From positions 2,170,001-2,234,000 of the forward strand of contig JAPXFQ010000203.1 in the NCBI GenBank assembly GCA_028564705.1: a stretch of DNA of 64,000 nt, given 5' to 3'. The translations under genes were made by a program, and so were the position numbers. Source of the DNA: Apricaphanius iberus (taxonomy: Eukaryota > Chordata > Actinopteri > Cyprinodontiformes > Aphaniidae). Shown here piece after piece: positions 44,782 through 50,505 of this stretch (the stretch's first letter is position 1; the number at the start of each line of letters is the position of its first letter). The notes beneath the pieces were generated by a model. It saw only the letters and a program-made list of their open reading frames with translations, was not told the DNA's origin and searched no databases.

Positions 44782-47743
44782 TGAAGGAATGAGAGTATCA
44801 TTCTGTTTATGGTGAAAACACCCTTCTGACTAAACAGGCCATATCTGCAATGTGACCACACACAGGTTCCTTACAAATAAAATTGACACAAACCGATCCA
44901 AAACAATGACTGACCTTCTATTTTACAACTACAGACAACCTGCAATGTAGTTTTTAAACTTATTCCCATTTCACCCGCAAATTCAAGATTGTAAGGTGCC
45001 ATAGTCGCAGGGGCCCAGCAAGTTTAGCCCCATGCCATCCAAACGTAAAGTCACTAGTGGGAAGAAATATGTGCCTCAGGGATTGCAGCCAAGGATCAGG
45101 TCATGCTGCTGCACTATGAGAAATAAGAGTCGAAGCTTTCTTCATGTAAACCAGATGTCTCTGCTTTCCATCTCAGCTCAGGCTGCAGAGATTCAAAGCG
45201 AGTGCACCAGAAAAAAAAAGCAAGAAAAAAAAAAGCTTTGTGATACTGAACTTCATACGAGGAAACCTTCCCTGGTTTACAAACTGCAATGGCATATTTC
45301 CCACAATTACGTGTTTATCATAAGCACAGCATCCCACATGCAAAATCATATACAAAAGCTGAAGCAGTTGTTTCTGAATACATTTACACCAGATGGAACT
45401 GAACGAGCCAAATGAAGTCACTCTTGACTTGGAAGTCTTGCAGCGCTGGGGCCATTACTGGGTGGAGGTCCAGTAGTTTCATGTGAAAAAGGAAAAAATA
45501 GAGAAAGCCTGATTTGTTGTTGCAGTGGTCTCTTGGATACTACTGTCCCCTCAGTGAAGAACTTGAATCACTACACACTCACAAAAATGTGCCTTTGATT
45601 ACTGACTTGGAGGAAGGTTTTGCATACAAAGGGCCTGTAAACTGATGTTAAGCTGACAGTATGGTCATGGGAGTCTCCAGGAAGGGTCTAAGTCCATCTG
45701 TTTTCAATTTGAACTGTAAAAGACAGTGCAGCTAAAAATTCTTTGCAAAAAATGTTGGTGATTAATAATGAATAACTTACTCAACAACATGACTTTTAGT
45801 TATATGCAATAAAAAAGTAGCATGAGCATCCCAACAACTAAAACTTGGCCAAAATAACTCATAAGTATTCCCAAATATCTGTTTTAACTGTGTCCTCCCT
45901 CCCAAGTTTCATTCAGGTTTTGTGAAAAATCAAAATTTCTGGCTTTGGAGTTAATGTTGATAACTCCAGATGACAGATACTTGGCATTCATTACAAGGCT
46001 ATTACAGTGTCAGGTCAGTGATATATTTCCAATAAGATAAACAAACAGTGTTGTCATAGGGAAAATTGAAGCACAACTGCAGATTGCCTCCAATATTTAG
46101 TGCTTTGTTTTATTTAGTAATGTGATCGCTTCCAGTGCACTTTCTGCAAAGCAGCTGCGGCACTTCGAATTTCACCTTCCTTTGAACAAGTTCAGAGTTG
46201 CTCTGTTTTGCTTGATGTGAGATCTGTAGGTAGTTATGAGAGAAATCCAGCAGGCATATGCACAAACTACCAATGTATACCACACTAGATGATTGCAAAG
46301 TTTTGAAGCTCAAGAGATAAAAAAATGTGCATTAGTATTCAGATCCCTACATCAATGCCTTATTGAACTGCTGTTTTCCCATCAATAAATTAAAAATGTT
46401 TCTGAATATTTGCAAAAATAACTTAAGGTAGGTCAGATTAGATAGACTGCATCTATTAACATCAATTTTCAAGTTTTGCCACATGTTCTTGGATAAATTT
46501 AGGTCTCGACTTTGACTGGGCACTTTTTACACATAAATGTTAGATTTGATCTAAACCATTCCACTTGAGCTCTGGCTGTAAACTCTTCTTAAAAATTAAC
46601 TGCCTCCCAAACTCAAGTTTCAGCTTCTACCAGGTCCTCTTCAAGTATAACCCTATGTTTAGCTTCCCATTAACCCTTACCTGATTCCCATTCCTTACTG
46701 AACTAAAGTACCTCTACAGCATGATGCTGCCACCAGTTTGCTTCATGTAGGAAAAGTGCGTTCGGTGTGTGGTGCTGTGTCAGCTTTCAGCTACAGGTAG
46801 CATTCACTTTTGAAGAAAATTGCTTGCATGTGAAACATATACAGTGAAACTTATTTTTAAGGCTCATAAAATCTTATGCTTTTTTGGGGGGTCTGTTTGC
46901 AAGTTCAAACATCAACACTTCTCTCAGCTTTTCACATTCCTTCAGATGATCAGTTTTAAAATATCTCCTCTTGTCAGTTCAGTCCTGTTAAATGTGCTAC
47001 TTTGTATTCATTTTAGCCTCAACCAGTGCAGCTGACATAATTTAGTATAAATTGGATGAAACGGAACCAGATTCATCATTGGTAGTGACGCAACAAGCTG
47101 TAAAACATGTGGATCCCCACGTAAGCAAACCTGTCCAGTTAGTCAGAGAGTTGATGATGTTGCAACAGTAGAAGCCTGTGATTAATGAGTTTTCGGAGCT
47201 TTTTTAATGCAAATGCCATCAAACATTATTTCAAATACCAGGATTACATAAAGTAAAATACAATGGAGAGAGGTCATGTTAATCATTCTGCATTAACTTT
47301 AAGGAAATACCATCTAATTTTGCACACACAAATGGTTAAACAGTACTGTAATACATTTTAGATCATATACAGGGATTCATGTTACCGATAAAATGTGGAA
47401 TAAAATTTGTTTTGAAAAGTTTGCCTCACCAAAGTTTTTATGAAAGTGCATCTTAGCAAATCATGAAGGTTTCCTGCAAAAAATAATTAACGCCCACCTC
47501 CCCTAATCAGCGTCTTATAATCAACACTATACAACACAAAATGTAGTAATAATACAGCTGTCGGAAATTCAAAACAATCAGTTAAAGGTCACTGACCTTA
47601 TACGGAGTCTCCTCATTCTCAGTACCACAGTGGCGCATCAAAGTCGAATCCAAACTCCTTGTCGGTCTCAGCTTCTTCTTGGAAATACTTTTGGGGCTTA
47701 GGGAGCATGAGAAAACGCTGCTCAACAGTCCTTGTGCGGCCAT
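19219..47743 (-). CDS. arhgap6: ARHGAP6 orthologue, Rho GTPase-activating protein 6, 13 coding exons
   Basis: Joined coding exons (minus strand): 47743-47597, 33595-33436, 30736-30665, 28559-28297, 28071-27876, 27793-27738, 27654-27504, 25103-24955, 22392-22213, 21623-21526, 21411-21149, 19951-19877, 19784-19219. Lengths sum to 2376 nt, giving 791 residues plus TGA, and all phases agree. Known of the family: ARHGAP6 accelerates GTP hydrolysis on Rho (RhoA-preferring) and remodels actin. Seen: a basic N-terminus; a RhoGAP domain at about residues 256-455 with [11 protein letters not shown], arginine finger R288 in [25 protein letters not shown] and [11 protein letters not shown]; a Ser-rich linker ([12 protein letters not shown]); [11 protein letters not shown] after the domain; and the tail ending PETLPESLV, as I recall the human tail ending PDALPETLV. 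It is shorter than human (974 aa), mainly because exon 1 codes only 49 residues. A stop lies in frame 16-18 nt upstream of the ATG, and the start has G at -3 and +4. Identity is from memory of human ARHGAP6; no alignment was run. Confidence 0.95.
19877..19951 (-). CDS. arhgap6: ARHGAP6 coding exon 12 (residues 579-603)
   Basis: A 75-nt exon coding [19 protein letters not shown] and ISHHIT. It aligns with human EEPFDIWGTWHSTL. The acceptor TTTTTTCAG and donor GTAACA fit, and the phase 1 to phase 1 length is needed to connect exons 11 and 13. Confidence 0.88.
20215..20760 (-). mobile_element. Tc1-like deletion derivative in ARHGAP6 intron 11
   Basis: The left TIR CAAAAGTATTCATACACC and a right part GTGCTGGTTCACCACATAAA are those of the AAAGTATTCATACCCCTT fish Tc1 family. 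The middle keeps ATCCAATCTGACCAGCTTTC. Most of the transposase is missing. Confidence 0.65.
21149..21411 (-). CDS. arhgap6: ARHGAP6 coding exon 11 (residues 491-578)
   Basis: Ser-rich C-terminal region containing [20 protein letters not shown], nearly identical to human [20 protein letters not shown]. The acceptor is TTTGCAG and the donor GTGAAC; it ends in phase 1. Confidence 0.94.
21526..21623 (-). CDS. arhgap6: ARHGAP6 coding exon 10 (residues 459-490)
   Basis: Codes [20 protein letters not shown] and [12 protein letters not shown], matching human [20 protein letters not shown]. The acceptor is GCCCAG and the donor GTGAGT-like (GTGAG); it ends in phase 2. Confidence 0.95.
22213..22392 (-). 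CDS. arhgap6: ARHGAP6 coding exon 9, end of RhoGAP domain (residues 399-458)
   Basis: Codes [35 protein letters not shown] and [20 protein letters not shown]. The NLA…GPNLL block with its conserved asparagines closes the catalytic face. It is exactly 60 codons in phase 0, with donor GTAAGT. Confidence 0.96.
22650..22800 (+). repeat. Decayed teleost SINE-like repeat fragment in intron 8
   Basis: TATTCCGCTTCTCCTTTAAGG, GAGCAAGAGGCAAGAGGTAC and CTTGAACAGGTCTCTCCATC are a worn version of the repeat at 8331-8584. Confidence 0.5.
23925..24015. repeat. Fragment of the AAGGTTATGTTTTTGCCAGG fish repeat
   Basis: AAGGTTATGTTTTTGCCAGG and GTTCGTCTGTTTGTTAG are a widespread teleost motif. A relative is at about 27166-27330. 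Confidence 0.45.
24580..24790. promoter_or_regulatory. Candidate intronic enhancer (intron 8)
   Basis: Dense homeodomain and cut-type motifs (ATAATTATAATCGATTATCA), an ATGCATAA element and a CTCF-like site occur within 200 bp, with more balanced base composition than the flanking intron. No repeat family is recognised. Conservation was not tested. Confidence 0.3.
24711..24723 (-). promoter_or_regulatory. CTCF-like motif (reverse orientation)
   Basis: TGCCCTCTGCTGG on the plus strand is CCAGCAGAGGGCA on the minus strand, a full match to the CTCF core. It lies in ARHGAP6 intron 8 beside homeodomain-type motifs. Confidence 0.45.
24955..25103 (-). CDS. arhgap6: ARHGAP6 coding exon 8, RhoGAP core (residues 349-398)
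   Basis: Codes [20 protein letters not shown] and then [11 protein letters not shown], compared with human [20 protein letters not shown]. It is 149 nt, with acceptor ACTGCAG and donor GTAAAA, and runs from phase 1 to phase 0. Confidence 0.95.
25672..26795 (-). mobile_element. Tc1-like transposon relic in ARHGAP6 intron 7
   Basis: Inverted ends share CCCACTTAAAAAGATGAGAG and GAGAGACAGAATG (left about 25678-25800, right about 26700-26795; the outermost GTGAGGAAAAATAAGTATTT is kept only on the left). The minus strand keeps a transposase start [12 protein letters not shown], then [15 protein letters not shown] and [12 protein letters not shown] (26467-26228), the paired-type helix-turn-helix of Tc1 transposases. 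Further in, WSDET-like text survives near 26030. Inactive. Confidence 0.85.
27166..27330. repeat. Fragment of the AAGGAGGTTATGTTTCTTCT fish repeat
   Basis: AAGGAGGTTATGTTTCTTCT and GTCTGTCTGTCAGTCAGGTA resemble the repeat fragment near 23930. It runs into a G-rich tract. Confidence 0.45.
27332..27366 (+). repeat. G-rich tract with quadruplex potential
   Basis: Several runs of four or more G separated by one to three bases. It lies in ARHGAP6 intron 7, about 140 nt past the exon 7 donor, so the transcript would be C-rich here. Confidence 0.6.
27504..27654 (-). CDS. arhgap6: ARHGAP6 coding exon 7, RhoGAP core (residues 299-348)
   Basis: Codes LREEFDQG, then [20 protein letters not shown], then [14 protein letters not shown]. 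This is the conserved second block of the RhoGAP domain. The acceptor is TTATCTAG and the donor GTGAGG; the exon ends in phase 1. Failure to use this donor would add a few residues and then a stop. Confidence 0.96.
27738..27793 (-). CDS. arhgap6: ARHGAP6 coding exon 6, arginine finger (residues 280-298)
   Basis: Codes [20 protein letters not shown]288 in GIFR is the catalytic arginine finger of RhoGAP proteins, which is inserted into the Rho active site. The exon is only 56 nt, flanked by introns of 82 and 83 bp. Confidence 0.96.
27876..28071 (-). CDS. arhgap6: ARHGAP6 coding exon 5, start of RhoGAP domain (residues 215-279)
   Basis: Codes [20 protein letters not shown] followed by [20 protein letters not shown]. 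The second block opens the RhoGAP fold. The match to human is close to residue by residue. The acceptor is CTGACAG and the donor GTACAA; the exon ends in phase 1 with the codon for G280. Confidence 0.96.
28297..28559 (-). CDS. arhgap6: ARHGAP6 coding exon 4 (residues 127-214)
   Basis: Contains [17 protein letters not shown] followed by the Ser-rich [15 protein letters not shown] segment, both recognisable in human ARHGAP6. The acceptor offers two AG choices; only the one leaving the exon start at 28559 keeps the frame. It ends in phase 0 at donor GTAAGC. Confidence 0.95.
28640..29995 (-). mobile_element. Near full-length Tc1-like relic in ARHGAP6 intron 3
   Basis: The left end CACAAAAGCATTCATACTTC with GGGATAGACCAACACAGACT and the right end TTGTGTTGGTTTATCCCAGG with AAAGGGTATGAATCCATTTT are inverted relatives. 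Between them, plus-strand text complementary to transposase (GAATGATGCTGCCACCTCCA, CTCAGTTTGGTCTCGTCTGA) shows coding on the minus strand, now full of stops. Confidence 0.8.
30665..30736 (-). CDS. arhgap6: ARHGAP6 coding exon 3 (residues 103-126)
   Basis: A basic stretch [20 protein letters not shown] corresponds to human [20 protein letters not shown]. It is 72 nt, with acceptor TTTTACAG and donor GTAATG, phase 1 to phase 1. The codon split across the exon 2-3 junction reads Tyr rather than the human Asp. Confidence 0.93.
31975..31994 (+). repeat. Homopolymer C run next to an A/T run
   Basis: A run of about 14 C is followed by A and T runs in intron 2; a likely assembly or sequencing weak spot. 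Confidence 0.6.
32371..32433. repeat. Perfect 16-bp inverted repeat, hairpin
   Basis: CAACTCACTGTGCGCT at 32371-32386 is exactly inverted at 32418-32433, with a 31-nt loop. It lies in ARHGAP6 intron 2, in a region that may be an old MITE ending near GATAAATAAGGCCC (about 32722-32735). Confidence 0.6.
33436..33595 (-). CDS. arhgap6: ARHGAP6 coding exon 2 (residues 50-102)
   Basis: Codes GDITWNTS…[20 protein letters not shown]…ITIPK, strongly resembling human GDFTWN…[19 protein letters not shown]…ITIPK. The acceptor CTCAG ends at 33596 and the donor GTACTT starts at 33435. The exon starts in phase 0 and ends in phase 1. Confidence 0.94.
34090..34602 (-). mobile_element. Tc1-like relic in ARHGAP6 intron 1
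   Basis: GATGATTGCTCTCACTCTGG and GATCAGCTGAAACATGTCAG, ending TCACCACTGTA, match the right part of the same Tc1 family as 17765-18890, transposase on the minus strand. The left end is unclear. Confidence 0.6.
34355..34378. repeat. TA microsatellite
   Basis: About 12 TA units next to an ACACA tail, in ARHGAP6 intron 1. Confidence 0.8.
34849..34885. repeat. AAT/AAG trinucleotide repeat
   Basis: ACAACAACAATAATAATAAT followed by AAGAATAAG units. Confidence 0.7.
35770..36110 (+). mobile_element. Possible 3' end of a CR1/L2-type LINE
   Basis: AAGACCTACCTTTTTAGCTT reads KTYLFSLA, the usual C-terminal wording of fish CR1/L2 reverse transcriptase ORFs. A GC-richer stretch follows (CGGCCTGCACTGACCGGG). 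The rest is unrecognised. Confidence 0.4.
38540..38720. mobile_element. Tc1-like terminal fragment
   Basis: ATATGATGGACCAACATATA and GTAGTGCATTATTTTT match the terminal repeat of the AAAGTATTCATACC fish Tc1 family. Confidence 0.5.
39480..40030 (-). promoter_or_regulatory. CpG-rich patch in intron 1, possible alternative promoter
   Basis: CpG density rises clearly here compared with the surrounding AT-rich intron. On the minus strand an ATG at 39630 begins [10 protein letters not shown] and meets a GTGAGT donor at 39600-39595 in phase 0, which would join in frame to exon 2. A CTCF-like site lies 134 nt upstream. Alternative first exons are known for mammalian ARHGAP6, but this one is inference. 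Confidence 0.35.
39764..39775 (+). promoter_or_regulatory. CTCF-like motif CCACCAGGGGGC
   Basis: An exact match to the CTCF core consensus CCASYAGRKGGC. It lies in the CpG-rich intron 1 patch, in forward orientation. Confidence 0.5.
41568..41852. mobile_element. hAT-like MITE with TAGAGCTG ends
   Basis: The left end TAGAGCTGAAGATATTTACC with CCGAACCCG and the right end, inverted TAGAGCTGTAATTGGGCC with GTCCCGAACC, are related. This GAGCTG/CCCGACCCG wording is common in fish hAT elements. The 8-bp target duplication is not recognisable. Confidence 0.5.
42282..43418 (-). mobile_element. Degenerate hAT transposon with transposase remnants in intron 1
   Basis: The ends TAGGGCTGAACGATT and, inverted, TAGGGCTGAACAATT are flanked by an 8-bp duplication with one mismatch (TTTTTTGC 42274-42281; TTTTTTGT 43419-43426). 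The minus strand carries [18 protein letters not shown] then QRQVLC and VAASRG (43249-43078), a worn BED zinc finger, and later [20 protein letters not shown] then [16 protein letters not shown] (42796-42509), the first catalytic region of a hAT transposase. The middle of the protein is deleted and frames are broken. Confidence 0.8.
43427..46324. other. ARHGAP6 intron 1, proximal part, mostly unrecognised
   Basis: Holds the long TA microsatellite and a 127-codon plus-strand ORF (45032-45415) rich in Lys and Ser without recognisable domains. Probably non-coding. Confidence 0.4.
44709..44779. repeat. TA microsatellite, about 35 units
   Basis: An uninterrupted TA dinucleotide run of about 71 bp in ARHGAP6 intron 1. 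Confidence 0.95.
46325..46800 (-). mobile_element. Tc1-like relic in ARHGAP6 intron 1
   Basis: CTCGACTTTGACTGGGCACT, GATCTAAACCATTCCACTTG and AGCATGATGCTGCCACCAGT are the plus-strand complement of a Tc1 transposase. Confidence 0.65.
47597..47743 (-). CDS. arhgap6: ARHGAP6 coding exon 1 (residues 1-49)
   Basis: Begins [14 protein letters not shown] and includes [13 protein letters not shown], which matches the human N-terminus (…LLHSVFSCS…, KLRQTRSLD). It ends in codon phase 0 at a GTCAGT donor (47596-47591). Reading through the donor gives a stop after four codons, so the exon cannot continue. The human first exon codes roughly 200 residues, so about 150 residues of low-complexity sequence have no counterpart here. 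The in-frame TGA at 47761-47759 fixes this ATG as the first in its frame. Confidence 0.93.
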
Positions 47744-47762
47744 ATCGTACGCAGCCTTTCAT
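47619..47762 (-). promoter_or_regulatory. Overlapping upstream ORF across the ARHGAP6 start
   Basis: An ATG at 47762, 19 nt before the main ATG, opens a 47-codon frame in another phase that runs over the start codon and ends with TGA at 47621-47619 inside exon 1. Its context is weak (T at -3), so scanning ribosomes could leak past it. It matters only if transcription starts upstream of 47762. Confidence 0.5.
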
Positions 47763-47990
47763 GTAACATTGGTCATATGATAATTAAAAGATAATCAATT
47801 CATAATCCGAACGCTTGAGTTGAGCCGTTTCCCGAACGCGTCCAGCGCTCGCCGCGTCTCTGTCAGTATTACGAAATACGCGCCCGTATTGTCAGATCAC
47901 CTCTTCCGCCACCCAGCGCTGTGACTCAGCTCTTCCGGCTTCCAAAATCTCAATGATGCTTCTAAGAAGTGTGTTAATTTCCCCAAAACA
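47744..47990 (-). promoter_or_regulatory. Putative ARHGAP6 promoter, small CpG island
   Basis: Roughly twenty CpGs fall within about 250 bp just upstream of the start codon (densest at 47820-47950), in a genome otherwise poor in CpG. Reading the minus strand there is an ETS-type GCCGGAAG (47939-47932) and a TGACTCAGC motif on the plus strand (47922-47930) that fits AP-1 or an NRF2 antioxidant element. No clear TATA box is visible. The transcription start is not determined. Confidence 0.6.
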
Positions 47991-49589
47991 GCGGGATTAG
48001 GGGCATGGCTTTGTTTATATTCTGTGTGACTCACTCAAACCAATCTGAGATCAAATTGTATAGATGTGAGTAATATGGCATGAAAAAATTCATATATTTA
48101 AACCAGACTTATGGAGATTATAAAACATATAGCCTGGAAAAGCGTTTCAGAATGTATTTATTTACAATAACCTTTCACAATTTCAGAGTTTTATTACTTT
48201 TGGATATAGAATTAGCGTGTGCCCAACACATGTATACTTTGTATTTTAACATATTTAAAGCATACACTCTCCCTGTGGTTAGAATGAAAACTTAAATAAC
48301 ATCAATCAGATAGGCTTTCACAGGTGCCAAAAATGACTTTAGAATCTCTGGAAATTCATTAACAATTACTCTTCCAAATTTACCATAATAACATTTCACT
48401 TTTTAAGCCATACTCAACAAAAATTAACAAAATCTGAAATAATATTCTGAGAAAACATGGATTATTTTCTATTCAATGTAATAATGAACGTAAGGTAAGC
48501 AGCAGACTCAAAAAGACAATAATTTCTCAGGTTCGTACCTATGCGTGGTCATGGGGGGCATAGGCCCACCCACTTTGGACCAGGGCCCACACAAATAAAT
48601 TGCTTTCTCAAAAGAAATTAGAACAAATTATATATTTAGTTTTTTAGGGATGACACTTAAAGTCATCATAAAATAAAAGAATAAAATTGGAGGTGAGATT
48701 TACATATTTGCTCTCTCCAGACAAGCTACAGCTAGCTCTTAGATTCCTATATGTGACCTCATCCCTTAGTAAAACATCTTCTGAAAATATTAGAATCCCT
48801 AGCTAAATATTCCAGACTAATCCAATAAAGATAATTTACACACATTCAAAAATAAACAAATGTGACAATAAATTAATTTACACTGCAGCCTATTTCACCC
48901 ACTCACAGATGCACCCACAATGATATACTGACACAGAACTCGGTAGGCAACTTGGGGTTACGCATAACCTGTTTACCTGGCAAAACCTTTCTAGATTATT
49001 TTGCACACATAGTCTTACTACAAGAAATGTTGCACAAACCTCAGCTGCAGTCACGCAGTAATATTTCTTCACTTTAAGGCAGCTTAGATACATGGCATGC
49101 CATGCCCTCTGAACGGACCCTTCCTGTGGGAGCCCTGGGGAAGAGACCAGTGTGATAACGCGACATGTGAAGCAGCACTGTATGGCCTCGATAAGGATTT
49201 ATCAGATACAGAGAGTCCGCTAAACAGACAGGGGAAGTGATGATAAGTGGGCGGCTTTACGTTTGATCTGCTTATTTGGTGCTGATGGAGTTTGGGTAAA
49301 GACTCCCGGAAGATTCTCATCAGACATCTCGTTTTATAATTTCTCAAAGGGATTGGTGCAACAAGACAAATGTTAGCCTAAGTAGAGAAAAAGTGTGTTG
49401 ACTTGTAAAATACCTTGTGATGTACTCTTTGGTTTACTTCAAGAACTTGGCTGTAGTCAAATGTTAATAAATTTAAAACAGAAATGACAACCACATTGGG
49501 GAGTGAACTGATTGTGCTTGGAATGTGCAGTGCATTAAAACCAAAACATAAAAACCTACTGCTCACTCCTCTGTCTCAGTCTAGCACAT
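47991..49589. other. Upstream flank of ARHGAP6, nothing certain
   Basis: AT-rich. GATA-type motifs cluster at about 49190-49250 (GATAAGGATTTATCAGATA). No gene recognised. Confidence 0.4.
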
Positions 49590-50040
49590 TTCTAAGCACA
49601 GTGCTTTGCAGCTTCTCAACTGGATCAAGGTTGGGACTTTAACTTGGCCATTCCAACACAGAGTATTTAGCAACATCTAGTTTTTCTGACTAGTTCCATT
49701 TAACACCACTGCATTTCAGTGTGGGGAGGATATTGTGGGACTGCTCTGTTCAAGCGTACTTATTTTGCCGCAAACTACATTTTGCTTGTGGATCAAAAAG
49801 GTATTTTCCACAACACCTTCTTCTACATGTTTTAATGAACCCCTTACATCACTTGAAACAAACTTCAAATTAATGTTCTCTGAATAAAACTTCTGAGGTC
49901 TTCACAGAACTGCAACTGAACTGGACCATCCCATTAACTTTGGGCCAGTCTATCAAATAAGCACCAAATAAAATGTATTTATGTGGTTGTAGTGTAACAA
50001 TATATTAAAAAAATTATGAAGGTTTTAGTTTTGCAAGACA
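49590..50040 (-). mobile_element. Tc1-like relic upstream of ARHGAP6
   Basis: GTTGGGACTTTAACTTGGCC and a terminal part ATTTATGTGGTTGTAGTGTA … TTTTGCAAGACACCG are typical Tc1 wording. Heavily decayed. Confidence 0.5.
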
Positions 50041-50328
50041 CCGCATGTGAGAGGCAATATTCCCTCCAGATTTCTTGAAAAATTGCTTTGGTGTTATTAG
50101 CTCTTTGTAAAAAAAAATAAAATAAAAAAAAGACTAATTTGTACCATTAAGAATAATCGTTGATAAGTAAACTCACCAAGAGGCTCATTGTATTCCAAAG
50201 CATGTGAGATCCAGCGTTTATTAGGTAATTAAAAAAGACAAAGGGGAAATACTTTAGTCTTGAGGTTTTATGAGTCATCATAGCTGGAGATGTGATATAA
50301 AACTCTGGCTGTGAGACCTAAATGAAGA

Positions 50329-50342
50329 CCACTAGATGGCAG
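50329..50342 (+). promoter_or_regulatory. CTCF-like motif CCACTAGATGGCAG
   Basis: A full match to the CTCF core consensus, located about 2.6 kb upstream of the ARHGAP6 start codon, forward orientation. Confidence 0.45.
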
Positions 50343-50389
50343 TAGAACAAACGCTTAAAATCACTGTGTAACTGAACATGTATGGTTGT

Positions 50390-50505
50390 TTATTTGTTGG
50401 GGGTGGGTGTTCTGCTGCCTCTCTCCATCGGCCATCAATCACTGGGTGTGGGGTGCGGAGCAGGCATTAGACAGGTCGCAGGTCCATCGCAGGCAAATAA
50501 ATACA
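50390..50505 (+). repeat. Teleost SINE-like repeat fragment
   Basis: GCTGCCTCTCTCCATCGGCC and ATTAGACAGGTCGCAGGTCC are a worn copy of the repeat at 8331-8584. Confidence 0.45.

Noticed and set aside
45032..45415. A 127-codon plus-strand ORF in intron 1, considered as a nested gene like mammalian amelogenin
   Set aside because: It lacks the Pro/Gln-rich amelogenin character and any signal peptide, and has no known similarity.
49084..49347. An 87-codon minus-strand ORF considered as an extra upstream exon of ARHGAP6
   Set aside because: No similarity to the ARHGAP6 N-terminus, and exon 1 already has its own start with an in-frame upstream stop.
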